The notes below the pieces were generated by a model that saw only the letters and a list, made by a program, of their open reading frames with translations, did no database searches and had not been told where the DNA came from. Below are positions 24,880-36,299 of a DNA stretch of 64,000 nucleotides, one piece after another. Both the position numbers and the translations under genes were made by a program. Numbering within the stretch: position 1 is the stretch's first letter; each line of letters opens with the position of its first letter. The stretch is from Armigeres subalbatus (taxonomy: Eukaryota > Arthropoda > Insecta > Diptera > Culicidae): contig NC_085140.1 in NCBI RefSeq assembly GCF_024139115.2, positions 332,627,953 to 332,691,952 on the forward strand, read 5' to 3'.

Positions 24880-25746
24880 CCGCCGCGGCTAAACATTGGG
24901 CGGCTACAAGACGGTAGACTACCCCAAGACTACGCGCAGCAGCTGGAAGTGGCACTCCCAACGGAAGAGCAGCTAGGCGCAGCATCTCTTGAAGATGGCT
25001 GGAGAGATATTCGATCCGCCATTGGAAGCACCGCAACCGCTGCACTAGGCACGGTGGCTCCGGATCAGAGAAACGACTGGTATGACGGCGAATGTGAGCA
25101 GTTAGTTGAGGAGAAGAATGCAGCATGGGCGAGATTGCTGCAACACCGCACGAGGGCGAACGAGGCACGATACAAACGGGCGCGGAACAGACAAAACTCG
25201 ATTTACCGGAGGAAAAAGCGCCAGCAGGAAGATCGAGACCGTGAAGAGACGGAGGAACTGTACCGCGCTAATAACGCACGAAAGTTCTATGAGAAGTTGA
25301 ACCGTTCACGTAAGGGCCACGTGCCACAGCCCGATATGTGTAAGGACATAAACGGGAACCTTCTTACGAACGAGCGTGAGGTGATCCAAAGGTGGCGGCA
25401 GCACTACGAAGAGCACCTGAATGGCGATATGGCAGACAACGGTGGCGGTATGGTAATGAACCTAGGAGCACGCGCGCAGGACATGCGAATTCCGGCTCCG
25501 AATCTCCAGGAAATCCAGGAGGAGATCGGCCGGCTGAAAAACAACAAAGCCCCTGGAGTTGACCAACTACCAGGAGAGCTGTTTAAACACGGTGGTGAAG
25601 CACTGGCTAGAGCGCTGCACTGGGTGATTACCAAGGTTTGGGAGGATGACGTTCTGCGCAGGAGTGGATGGAAGGTGTCGTGTGTCCCATCTACAAAAAG
25701 GGCGATAAGCTGGATTGTAGCAACTACCGCGCAATCACATTGCTGA
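24880..25746 (+). pseudogene. RTE-like LINE ORF, part 1 (linker and start of RT)
   Basis: This frame (open from 24835) encodes a charged linker of about 170 residues with a long basic stretch (ARYKRARNRQNSIYRRKKR), and then the start of the reverse transcriptase with NNKAPGVDQLPGELFK, the family's motif 0/1. The endonuclease that should precede it is missing: coherent protein starts at RSRPPRLNIGRL just after 24870. A frameshift near 25660-25680 ends the useful frame, after which the reading continues in another frame to a stop at about 25770. The codons differ sharply from the AT-rich surroundings (about 53% GC). Confidence 0.8.
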
Positions 25747-25811
25747 ACGCCGCCTACAAGGTACTCTCCTAAATTTTATGCCGCCGACTAACACCAATTG
25801 CAAGAGAGTTC

Positions 25812-26342
25812 GTGGGGCAGTACCAGGCGGGATTTATGGGTGAACGCTCTACCACAGACCAGGTGTTCGCCATACGTCAGGTATTGCAGAAATGCCGCGA
25901 ATACAACGTGCCCACACAACATCTATTTATCGACTTCAAAGCCGCATATGATACAATCGATCGGGACCAGCTATGGCAGCTAATGCACGAAAACGGATTT
26001 CCGGATAAACTGATACGGTTGATCAAGGCGACGATGGATCGGGTGATGTGCGTAGTTCGAGTTTTAGGGGCATTCTCGAGTCCCTTCGAAACCCGTAGAG
26101 GGTTACGGCAAGGTGATGGTCTTTCGTGTCTGCTATTCAACATCGCTTTGGAGGGAGTAATACGAAGGGCAGGGATTGACACGAGTGGTACGATTTTCAC
26201 GAAGTCCGTCCAGTTATTCGGTTTCGCCGACGACATTGATATCATGGCACGTAACTTTGAGAGGATGGAGGAAGCCTACATCAGACTGAAAAGCGACGCT
26301 AAACGGATTGGACTTGTCATCAACACGTCGAAGACGAAGTAA
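25812..26342 (+). pseudogene. RTE-like LINE ORF, part 2 (RT catalytic core)
   Basis: A 176-codon frame holds the catalytic core. Motif A is LFIDFKAAYD, with the metal-binding Asp at about residue 41. Motif B is RGLRQGDGLS (about residues 96-105). Motif C is GFADD (about residues 137-141), the usual FADD variant of LINEs. The core residues are all present. It stops at a TAA (26340-26342) directly before the frame that continues the protein, so a single substitution separates parts 2 and 3. Function would be target-primed cDNA synthesis in the nucleus, but the copy is broken and lacks its endonuclease. Confidence 0.85.
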
Positions 26343-27003
26343 ATGATAGGAAGAGGCTCAAGAGAGGTCAATGTGAGCCACCCACCACGAGTTTCTATCG
26401 GTGGTGACGAAATCGAGGTGGTTGAAGAATTCGTGTACTTGGGCTCACTGGTGACCGCCGATAACGATACCGGCAGAGAAATTCGGAGACGCATAGTGGC
26501 TGGAAATCGTACGTACTTTGGACTCCGCAAGACGCTCCGATCGAATAGAGTTCGCCGCCGTACCAAACTGACTATCTACAAAACGCTTATAAGACCGGTA
26601 GTTCTCTACGGACACGAGACCTGGACGATGCTCGTGGAGGACCAATGGCACTGGGAGTTTGCGAAAGGAAAGTGTTGCGTAGCATCTATGGTGGGGTGCA
26701 GATGGCGGACGGTACGTGGAGGAGGCGAATGAACCACGAGTTGCATCAGCTGTTGGGAGAACCATCCATCGTTCACATCGCGAAAATCGGAAGACTGCGG
26801 TGGGCCGGGCACGTAGCCAGAATGTCGGACAGTAATCCGGTGAAAATGGTTCTCGACAACGATCCGACGGGAACAAGAAGGCGAGGTGCACAGCGGGCAA
26901 GGTGGATCGATCAGGTGGAGGACGACTTGCGGACCCTCCGTAGACTGCGTGGTTGGCGACGTGTAGCCATGGACCGAGCCGAATGGAGAAGACTCTTATA
27001 AAC
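26343..27003 (+). pseudogene. RTE-like LINE ORF, part 3 (thumb and C-terminal block)
   Basis: Continues in the same frame after the stop with EEFVYLGSLVTADNDTGREI and KLTIYKTLIRPVVLYGHETW. A frameshift at about 26640-26700 moves the reading to the frame 26645-27001, which carries RMNHELHQLLGEPSIVHIA, GRLRWAGHVARMSDSNPVKM and the end RAEWRRLL. This C-terminal block is typical of RTE-like LINEs and is the part found repeatedly in the window's shorter copies. The true stop is TAA at 27001. Confidence 0.85.
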
Positions 27004-27434
27004 CGCACAGGCCACTTCGGCCTTAGTCTGAATAAATGAATAATAATTGAAGGGGATTATAAAACCGTTGCTCTTAAACTGGAACGCATGTCAGGTTTGA
27101 ATTATTGCATTAAAACTGGGTCAACTAGCCGTGACATGGTTGTATAGCGGTCTACAAGAGGTTGTGAGAAGTGGAAGGTCTGCATGAGAAGTTTTGAGAT
27201 TAGGTTCTGAAGTACGCTATCAAATACTGATACGATTGTTACTTGGTATGATTTATTGGCAAGAATGATCATGAGAAGTAAAATGAATTGTTCCATTTTG
27301 GTACAGATTCATCACATTTAAGGTGAAGGTGGGCTGAGTACCAAAACAAAGCTTTGAAAGTATTTGTACAATAAAAACTGTCATATACTGTAGTAGTATT
27401 GGTGTCGTATTAAAAAAAACAAAGAATATTAGTA

Positions 27435-28507
27435 GGGTGGTTCAAAAAACGACCCAGCACCACCACGCTCATTCGATTCCGTCTCATGCTCCGAGTGTCC
27501 TCCAAAAACCGTTTTGAACAAAAAGTGGTTGAGCGCATGCCGGTTCAAGTTTGTATGAAAACTAGTATGGAAACTACACCTTTTATTACACTGGCAACAG
27601 TGCCTCCCCTCCATACGCTGACTAAAAGAGAATCCACATAGCTGAAAGCAACATTCCAGAGACTTCACTGAAAGAAAACCGCACCGCAGAAAAGATCCAT
27701 TGATTACGTAACGCAAAAATAGCATTTTATACCCCACTCACCCCCATGTCACACTTTTTGTATGAAGCATCTGCCCCTGGTGCGATAGTGTAGACTCACT
27801 CAACGAACTGGACTATCGAAATTCATAACTGGCGTCTTATGAAACTTTGACTGATTATTCCACAAACAGTGCTTCTTATACGCAGTTACCTTCTCGAGTA
27901 ATCAAGCGTCGACGGGCGTGTGGTCTATATACCGGCCTTCCCGACCCCGACGTCCATGCCGCACTTCACTTTTTTTCAAATGAAAATCATCATTCATAAG
28001 GCAACATATTGAAATTCATAACGATTCCTTGTGGCAAATTTTCATAAGGCGTTTGATTGAAAATCATACGTCCATTTTCCTTAGTGTAGACTAGACTAGC
28101 AGTATCTGCCCCTGGTGCGATAGATATCACAGACAAATTCTGGATATTTTGTTGAATTGCACGTTTCACTGATGCCTTCTGAGAAGCCTAATTATCATGC
28201 TAAAGATTTGCAACCTCGATTAAAATCGACTCGCAACTATTGGAACGACCATTCAATATGGATTGTCTATGGAGTTGAAGCTCTTGAATATTTTATCCAG
28301 TCATGTGGTCTCCCCCCTCGCCAGGGCCCAATGACGAAGCACCACAATCAGAATAATGTTAAATTCAATCTCGCCATATACACTGTCATACAAGCCTGAA
28401 ACGACTTGTGCACGGTAAGCCTCTATTCAAACCAGCCCAAACCATCGGATGGCACATTATAAATCACAATCGACTGAGCGGGAGCAAAATTATTTTTTGA
28501 GCCACCC
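27435..28507. mobile_element. TA-flanked MITE or non-autonomous mariner-like element, 1.07 kb
   Basis: Left end GGGTGGTTCAAAAAACG; right end reverse complemented GGGTGGCTCAAAAAATA. TA lies at 27433-27434 and 28508-28509. The interior includes the phrase gattacgtaacgcaaaaata and a run of cacccc, a combination that recurs near 62.8 kb. No transposase frame. The right TA is also the left TA of the next element. Confidence 0.75.
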
Positions 28508-28509
28508 TA

Positions 28510-28760
28510 ATTCTAGATTGCTTTGAGAATAGGTCGTAATAGGCTCTCTTTGTTCACGCTCTCTTTCGCTTGTACATAAGCTAGTTTTGCATATTTTGCC
28601 ACATTTCCACTTCAGAACGCTAGAGAAAGCTAAAATCTTCTGATATCTGCCAAGAAATCTGAGGTAAACTTTATTATAGATCTGTAATAATCTAAAGAGA
28701 ATGGAGACAAAGAGAGACTCTCTTTTGCACATACGACCTATTCTCAAAGCACTCTAGAAT
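28510..28760. mobile_element. TA-flanked MITE, 251 bp
   Basis: Left end ATTCTAGATTGCTTTGAG followed by aataggtcgta; right end, reverse complemented, ATTCTAGAGTGCTTTGAG followed by aataggtcgta. TA at 28508-28509 and 28761-28762. Both arms continue with CTCTCTTT-type sequence. No coding capacity. Confidence 0.8.
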
Positions 28761-28764
28761 TATT

Positions 28765-29900
28765 AGTTTGCTGCTGCCGGTGCCGCTGTTTACATTCGCT
28801 CCGCGATCAGTTTTTAATCGTTTTTTTTTTGGGCAAAAATAGCAGTTTATATCCAGTTTTTGGTTTAGACAGGTGCCTGATTTCGAAAAGTGATGTTTAA
28901 TTTGCATTCCATCAACATTTCGGGCTCCTCATGTGCGGAGAAGTGAGTGAAAACTTGATTTTTTCAGTGCCATTTGAGAAGAAGTGAAGTGCAGTGATAA
29001 GCCCACCAAATCGCGAACGGCTAATAAATTGGCACGAAACTGCTGATTTATGATATTATTCGAACCGAAATGCATGGGACTCTTTGGATAAACATGTTCA
29101 TTATCACGGGAAGTGAATAAATATGCTGTGAGCAGGTTAGTAATTTGAATATTAAACTTTTGTTCGATGCTGTTCGATGCATTCGAATGTTGGTGGGAGA
29201 GGAGTGCGGGAGGTGTGGGGTTGGTCCGTGGAAGGTTCGGTGCCATATTGGCGGCCATCGTGGTACTCTTCCAACTATGTCCTTAAGCCCATTTTTAGTA
29301 ATTGCAAATAATAGCGTTTGCAACTTGTTAAAAAGATGATTTATTAAGCACTAGTAGTATTTACCAACTCGGCAAGCCTCATTGGATAAACGTACAGCTC
29401 GCGCTGAGAAAATTTGTTCCACAAACTCAAGATATTCACAAGACTCTTGATATTCTAAAAAACATACAGAATACTTAATGGAAATCACATTTTTTTAACA
29501 CAACGGCGTTAGGAAATTAGAAATAATTTAGGAAATTAGAAAACTGCGCAACTCGGTTTGGTCAAAAGCAATTGTAGTATAGAAGAACGTTATTCACATT
29601 ATGGCACTCGTGGGCACTCAGAGGCCTTTGTCGATACACACCCTTACTAGAACTCGAGGGTAATTCATTAGATTTTCTACAGGAATAATACGCTATTAAA
29701 TCGATGTGAAAAATTATATATCAAGCTTATGGCAGATTTTCAGAGTAGAGGTACGACGATGCATAACTGATGGGGGTGGCTGGCGTGACGCCAAAAACTG
29801 GCACCGGCGAGGTGGCATGTGTTCAATCCAGAAGAAATCATATAAATCGTGAATAATGGACTCTATGAACCTTCACTGGTCACTTGGTCACTGAGGTAGA
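28765..29900. other. Anonymous stretch
   Basis: No gene supported. Bases 29140-29260 are GC-richer (ggagaggagtgcgggagg region), with short overlapping frames that have no domain. Confidence 0.3.
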
Positions 29901-29902
29901 TA

Positions 29903-30358
29903 CCCGAGCAAAACTTGAGAGCAAATCGATAACTAATTTTGTTGTTATGAAATCGCCTATTTTTGATAACTTAGGTTTATATCCGTTTGGCCGTTAACGT
30001 TAACGGTTAAATGATCAAAATTTATAGCAGAAAAATCGTACTGTGACATAAATTCGACAACTATTACAACGGTTAACCTGAACTTCCACAGTTTTTAAAT
30101 ACCACCTTTTTGTGATTTTTTTCGTGGGGTTAACTCAAAGCTTCATTGACGCTAAAGGTTATAATCGACTAAAACCCAACCATGTACACAAAAACCGAGA
30201 GTAAGTTATCAGGTTGATGTCATATCATATATTAGAAATCTACAGCAAAATCAATCACAAAAATTAGAATTTGAAAAACTAATCATGATTTCAATTTGAT
30301 GTCGACATCCAAATATTTTTTCAGTTTGCATTAATTATGATATCAGACTTTGCTCGGG
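29903..30358. mobile_element. TA-flanked MITE (CCCGAGCAAA ends)
   Basis: Ends CCCGAGCAAA and, reverse complemented, CCCGAGCAAAG; TA directly outside both (29901-29902 and 30359-30360). Inverted similarity is short (10-15 bp). The 456-bp interior is AT-rich and non-coding. Confidence 0.6.
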
Positions 30359-30792
30359 TAGTGATCGTCATCTAGTGGAGAAAATCCCGAATAACTTGGT
30401 CAAAAACATAATATCGATGGTTTCATGCAATACTGGCACAAATAAAAAATAAATTTTTAATATTTTGATGTCACAGAACGGAAAATGGTGTGAAGTTTCA
30501 CCTGACAAAGACCCAGGTTGAAATTCACAATATATCAAAAGTCATGCGTATTTTAATTTTTTTCAAAAAGTTCATACAAATCTATGAATTTGTCGTTTTT
30601 TTTATTAAGTTTTCTTGTTGAAACACATAAGACTAACCCATTTGTATCAACACATGCAGAAAGACCTGTGAAATTCGAAATAATCACGAAAATATAGAAG
30701 TTTCTGAAAATTTTCAGATTTTGAGTTGTGCCTAAACTGTCATTATCCCATCCCAATAGTCAGGATCCTGATATACATCTGGATTATCATCA

Positions 30793-30893
30793 TCTTCTTC
30801 TTCTTCTTCTTCTTCTTCTTCTTCTTCTTCTTCTTCTTCTTCTTCTTCTTCTTCTTCTTCTTCTTCTTCTTCTTCTTCTTCTTCTTCTTCTTG
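30793..30893. repeat. (TTC)n microsatellite, about 33 units
   Basis: An uninterrupted TTC/CTT run of about 100 bp. It is the 3' simple-repeat tail of the minus-strand SINE that follows, read as (GAA)n in the SINE's own direction. The long open frames across it are homopolymeric artefacts. Confidence 0.9.
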
Positions 30894-31165
30894 GCATTAC
30901 ATCCCCACACTGGGACAGAGCCGCCTCGCAGCTTAGTGTTCATTAAGAACTTCCACAGTTATTAACTGCGAGGTTTCTTAGCCAGGTTACCATTTTTGCA
31001 TTCGTATATCATGAGGCTAACACGATGATACTTTTATGCCCAGGGAAGTCGAGACAATTTCAAATCCGAAAATTGCCTAGACCGGCACCGGGAATCGAAC
31101 CTAGCCACCCTCGGCATGGCATTGCTTTGTAGCAGCGCGTCTTACCGCACGGCTAAGGAGGGCCC
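30893..31165 (-). mobile_element. Feilai-type tRNA-derived SINE, near complete
   Basis: Read on the minus strand it has a tRNA-like head with A box near 31155-31145 (TAGCCGTGCGG), B box GGTTCGATTCC (31101-31091), a body containing cgaggtttcttagcc and cttccacagttattaac on the plus strand, and the (TTC)n tail. This order (head, tRNA-unrelated body, simple-repeat tail) fits the Feilai family of Aedes. Transcription would be by RNA polymerase III; mobilisation would depend on a LINE in trans. Confidence 0.85.
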
Positions 31166-31169
31166 TAAC

Positions 31170-32590
31170 CTGGATTATCAATGTACATGAAATATGAAGG
31201 CTCAGTAACAGTATCTTTGTTATCACCACCTCACAAAAAAAATCATATCAACTATTTCTTCTGAACAAATTTGCAAAAACAAACATGTAAAAATATAATG
31301 ACAATCCTGAGAAACAGCATTGATATTTATGTGCAGAATATTTATTACTTGAATATTTTATCTATAAAAAGTAACCATTGAAATTAATTCTGAACCTAAT
31401 TGCTCACCATGTGAAATTAATTTACTGTACAATGTTGTGGAAGACATGTATCACTTGCGTCCTTGCGTGCTAGAATTCTAAATAATAAGAAATGCAACTG
31501 ATCTATAAATAATTTCTGGGCGTTAAACGCTTCTGACTGATCGATAAATAGATCATTGGCTGTTCATGGCTTGAACAAATTCGTATGATCGTATAATTAT
31601 GTGAAAATAATCACAGCAGTAGGAATGTCACTGTTATTTATATTTTGCGATCTTATACCAAATGTGACGATTTTCCATAACACAGCCGAAACATATTTCG
31701 GCATCCTCCAGAAATCAATGCACCACGGTACATACAGACACAAACGCCAGACGGACGATTCCACACACAAAAGTGAGAATGAGAGAACGGGCGTAGATTT
31801 TCGTTGAACGATAACAGAGAACAGTCCCGGCGAGACCGATGCTGCATTGTATGGACAAGAAAAAAAACGGAGGAAGCCTGTGTAGTGTGTGCCTTTGGTC
31901 CTGTGTTGTATGCCTAGCCCTGACAGGTGTTACCGAAATTGTGTGCTTGACGCATCCAGCCAACCAGCTAGCCCAGCCCGTTTGGACTGAACGAACAGAC
32001 CTGCGGTTCGGGATCTGGTTACATAGATTGTGTGCTGATGAAGGATGTTGTAGGACTTTTTTTTTATATTTTTTCACATATTTCGGAGAAGCCAGTCAGT
32101 TTGAAGTCAAAAATTTGAATACACGAGAATAATGTTCATCGAATTGGAATTTGAAACCCTATGATTGGCAGTGTTGGGAATCGCCATAGCTTCAAATTAA
32201 TCAGAAATGAATGGAAATTATTTTTGATCGATGAGATTTTCGATTCAGATAACTTTTCATGTTTCTAGATCGTGTTTTGAAATTTTTAATATAAAAATTC
32301 TATTTGAATTAAAATGAATCATTGCTAACGGACTTGTTTATGCCAAAATATGCGATACACTTCGACCATTTGAATTGAACGGAAATTAAAAACTTTCTTC
32401 ATCACAATTAACACGACATAGAAAAGCCATGAACATCTACTAACAATTGAACCCATAAAGAATGTTTAGCAACCGCATTATCCGACAATCAACATGACTG
32501 AGTATCATTCCTCTTAAAGAAAGTTCAATAATTACAAAGCAATCTTTCTTCATTTTATCGTTAACCCACTCTTCACTAGAAAACCAGAAT
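31170..32590. other. Anonymous stretch
   Basis: No gene supported. The open frame 31839-32132 and its antisense partner have no domain. Nothing repeated was noticed. Confidence 0.3.
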
Positions 32591-33330
32591 CATAACGTTG
32601 TTGCAAGACCTGCTCGCGGTATTCCTGCAAGAAGAAAACAATCATTATAACAGTTACTGTCGCCCCGGCCGTATCCGCATAAAGAGGCATACTGGACCAG
32701 TGCTGGACATACCAAACCACTTCAACCAGAGTCCGGTACTCGTTTGGCGTTCTTCGCATCATCGACCTTTTAAGCAACATCCGGAAGAAATGGGGGAGCC
32801 ACTTCCCGCCGTCTTCTTTCCAACTCAACCATCAACGCGATCTATCCATGCGGCTTAACATTGTCGGCAAGAGGCACTGAGATAGTCGCGCATTTGAAGG
32901 CCCCGAACGACGGGCAAAAGACCCGCGTGCCACAGCAACGTCGAGTCGGTCACCGCAATGAGATCAATTCCCAACGGACGACGACGACGACGATGGGCGA
33001 CGGCGCGGCGATGGCACGACGGAAGAAGAAAAAAATCGACATAAGAACCGGACTCCTACAGAAGAACACGTTCGCGATCGCTAATTACGAACATAAGCCC
33101 TTCCGCTTGGTCGGATCATAACGAATGGTGCGTTGTGCGTCCGGCACGTTGTCGCGTCCGTCCCCGGGGTTTGGTTTCGTCGCCTATTCAATGTCAGCTC
33201 AGCAGTCTCGGACGGTTATACAGCACGCACCGATTCAAGCAGCAGCACACTTTTGGCAGGGACTGAGCTCCCCGCAGTCGAGTCTCTGATGGCTAGAACC
33301 CCTTTGGGTTATTCCCATCGAACTTAACGC
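32590..33330. other. GC-richer unassigned stretch
   Basis: About 740 bp of clearly higher GC than the flanks, including cgacgacgacgacgatgg and open frames 32598-32858 and 32861-33121 (plus) and 32828-32550 (minus). The plus frame contains a basic run (ARRKKKKID). No domain is recognisable. It could be a host untranslated or coding exon; I cannot decide strand or product. Confidence 0.3.
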
Positions 33331-33764
33331 TACAAAATTATAAATCAACACATTTCTTTTACGGATTTTTTTGTTTATACAGGGTGGGGCTTAGTAACGA
33401 TCTCAAGAATTTGAGAATTATATGTGCGTATAAAGTGCCGCACCTAATTCGTTCTCTCTTCGTTTTCTATCACACGCAACTGATTAATTGTTTCTCAATT
33501 GCGTTCGATGAAACATATTCGATGTTTCATCTCTGATACGGGTATGGATTTTATTCAAATTTTATTCTGTCCGTCTCAGCGTCCTGCGTCTCTCAAATAT
33601 AATCATCCAGAATCTTTAATGTTTCTCAGCTTCTAGAAAGTAAATTAACACAAAATAGATCTTGTTCCAATTTCCGCGAATATTAAAAGTTCAGACACAC
33701 TTGATTTTTCTTGAGAGGTACCCCTTCGAACGATTGCATTAACTGAGGTACCCCCTACTGAAAG

Positions 33765-34575
33765 TAGGCTTCCAGGTCTCTTGAAAGAACAATTCCAAGC
33801 CCTTGAATCTCTTAAAAGTAGGCTTCCGCACCTCTTAATAAGAGGATTCTGAGCCAGGCGGCTTTCGAGCCACTGAAAAGGATGCTTCCTTTGCATTTCA
33901 AAAGGACGCTTCTGAGCCTCTTGAAAAAATGATTCCATTCCACTTGAAAGTAGGCTTTAAAGCTTCTTGAAAATAAACTTCCAAGCCTCTTGAAAATAGG
34001 CTTGCGAGCCTCTTGTAAATAGGCTTCCGAGCCTGTTGGAAGGAGGCTTCCGATCCTCTTGAAAGGAGCTTCCCGAGCCTCTTGAAGGGCTTTTTGAAAG
34101 AAGGCTTCCGAGCCTTTTAAAAGGCGGCTTCCGAGCCTCTTGAAAGTAGTCTTCCGGGCGTCTTAAAACAAGGCTTCCGGCCTGTTGAAAAGAGGCTTCC
34201 CAGCCTGTTGAAAAGAAGCTTCCCAGGCTTCTGAGCCTATTATAAAGAGGCTTCTGGTCCTCTTGAAAGAAGGCTTCCGAGCCTCTTTAAAGGAGTTTTC
34301 CCAGCCTTATGAAAAGAACCTTTCGAGTCTCTTGAAAGGAGTCTTCTGAGCTTTTTGTAAGAAGGCTTCCGACCTTCTTGAAAGGAGGCTTGCGAGCCTC
34401 TTGAAAAAAGGATTCCGGGTCTCTCGAAAGGAGGTTTACGAGCCTCTTGAAAGGAGGCTTCCAAGCATATTGAAAGGAGGTTTCTTCCAAGCATCTTGAA
34501 AGGATGCTCCCAAGCTTCTCGAAAGAAGGCTTCTGGACATTTTGGAAGGAGGCCTTCGAGCTGTTTGGGTGAATG
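33765..34575. repeat. 23-bp minisatellite, about 30 degenerate units
   Basis: The unit is close to GGCTTCCGAGCCTCTTGAAAG plus two bases. Unit length is 23 bp in most copies between 34250 and 34570, with occasional 22-26-bp units. The minus-strand open frames across it (for example 34668-34240) are short repetitive peptides generated by the array and are not genes. The array abuts an RTE-like fragment at about 34576. Confidence 0.85.
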
Positions 34576-35055
34576 TTTCCGAATAGATTTCGCCGCCGTA
34601 CCAAACTGACTATCTACAAAACGCTTATTAGTCCGGTAGTTCTCTACGGACACGAGACCAAGGACCAACGCGCATTTGGAGTTTTCGAAAGAAATGTGCT
34701 GTGAACTATCTATGGTGGGATGCAGATAGTGGAGGAGGCGAATGAACCACGAGTTGCATCAGTTGTTGGGAGAACTATCCATCGTTCATTCCGCGAATAT
34801 CGAAAGACTGCGGTAACCGAGCACGTAGCCAGAATGAAGGGTAGCAATCCGGTGAAAATGATTCTTGACAGCGATCCTACGGGAACAAGAAGCCAAGGTG
34901 CGCAGCGAACATGGTGGATCGATCAAGTGAAAGACGATTCGCGGAACGTCCGCAGACTACTTCGTTGGCGACATGCAGCCATGGACCGAACTGAATGGAG
35001 AACACTTTTATGCACTACACAGACCACTCCGACCTTAGTCTGAAAAAATGAATAT
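34576..35055 (+). pseudogene. RTE-like LINE 3' fragment
   Basis: Starts inside the segment equivalent to RRRTKLTIYKTLI of the 24.9-27.0 kb copy and runs to the same 3' UTR phrase (ccactccgaccttagtctga). Readable motifs are MNHELHQL-like sequence, NPVKMILDSDPTGTRSQGAQR and MDRTEWRTLL. An internal deletion removes the part after the GHET motif, and stops interrupt the rest. 5' truncated at the minisatellite. Confidence 0.8.
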
Positions 35056-35129
35056 TATGTACAAGACAAAGTTTTGAAATGAAAAATACACAATTGCCAA
35101 AACTTTATCAATAAGTTTCGATTGTAATT

Positions 35130-35204
35130 GTAATACGTCCGCCATTACGCATTTTTGTCCGAGGTACCCCCAGGAGTGCATGTACCCCAGGTTGAGAACC
35201 GCTG
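35130..35204. mobile_element. hAT-like terminus
   Basis: Read on the minus strand from 35204 the sequence is CAGCGGTTCTCAACCTGGGG, the widespread hAT end with subterminal gggtacc motifs (two more gaggtacc phrases lie at 33717 and 33752). The other end of the element was not found, so the extent is unknown. The minisatellite and the LINE fragment may lie inside it. Confidence 0.5.
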
Positions 35205-35212
35205 TAATAGGC

Positions 35213-36285
35213 TACACCCCTTTTCGATACCATAAATCGAACATGTGATATATATGTATGTGTAGTATACTTTCTATATGCTATAATACAATAGCGTACT
35301 GATGTATAATAAAACCAGATTCGAGCTCTTTCGCTTTCAACCATCTAACAGTGCACGTTATTTTCTATTAGCTCTTCGCAAGTTTCATATAATTTATCAG
35401 TGATACGAACCTAGCTTTACGATAAGTATTTTCACATTAAAAGTATGCTCGTCCTCAGTGTAGACCAGGGATTGAACTTATCAATTCATTATCAAGAAAA
35501 TTATTTTGAGCTTTTTAGTGGAATGTCTTCACTTGTCATAAGACCAGTTTGTACCATCCGTCGAGTCAAGTACGGGACACTGAAGACGAGCTTACTGTAG
35601 AGGTCAAAATACGTATCTGTCAACGCTAGTATCATTTAATATACAAAATGATAATAACACTTATTGTCATTAAGTATATTAAGTGCTACTAGCGTTTTAT
35701 GCTGTAATGCCTTTGGTGGGGGTGGGAGTGACGGGTGTTTGGTCACATGAACAGGGTGAACAGCTACCGGATTAAGAAATTAATTTTGCACCACAGTTAC
35801 ATTATATATCTAACAATTCAAGATCACTAATTAATGATTTGAATGTATTACTTCTAGGTGAAGTTAAACGATTTACAATGATATGGAAATGCTAATATCA
35901 TCTTTCAAACTTAGACGTACATGTTCATGATAGAATTAGAGGCGAAAGTATAGAAATGATAGTTCCGTTAGGGTACGAAGTCGATTTGAAAGCGAGCGGA
36001 GGGCAATATTTGTCATGGCATATATCGCACGACCTTCCTTCTGCCAAACTCCCGTATGAAGGGGAGGGAAGAATATCAGTGTGGAAGCTGATATACCTCC
36101 ACTGGCAAAAGAAAGGTGGTTTGATTTGCTCATATGCCATCGCGTGCGGAAGTGTTTTCTATCGACGAGTACTGTTTCTAAATTTCTAATCTAATGCGAC
36201 CGCTCTCCACTGTTCTGGGTTCTGGCACATTTTTCTGACGATGTTATCGGTGGTACTGACACCTTCCGTGATGGGGGCGCTAACC
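35213..36285. other. Anonymous stretch
   Basis: No supported gene. Overlapping frames at 35925-36189 lack domains. Confidence 0.3.
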
Positions 36286-36299
36286 AAGCCTTAGTCTGT

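Larger units (their letters stand above)
24880..27050 (+). mobile_element. RTE-like non-LTR retrotransposon, 5' truncated
   Basis: A continuous if broken polyprotein runs from a linker after the missing endonuclease, through reverse transcriptase, to the conserved C-terminal block. The 3' end follows the TAA stop at 27001-27003 with a short UTR and a tail of taaatgaataataat type, as is usual for RTE-like LINEs, which often end in short simple repeats rather than long poly(A). Four shorter fragments of related 3' ends occur in this window (11.6, 34.6, 39.4 and 41.5 kb). I assign RTE-like by the C-terminal block and overall layout; a JAM1-type or neighbouring clade is possible. Confidence 0.8.

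Noticed and set aside
30726..30965. Poly-Phe, poly-Leu and poly-Lys frames
   Set aside because: Generated by the (TTC)n microsatellite in three frames.
32550..32828. Minus-strand two-exon membrane protein
   Set aside because: An acceptor-like ttgttttcttcttgcag is present, but the implied intron would be about 33 bp, too short for an insect intron, and no family was recognised.
34240..34668. Minus-strand repetitive protein
   Set aside because: Product of the 23-bp minisatellite; different frames give similar junk peptides.
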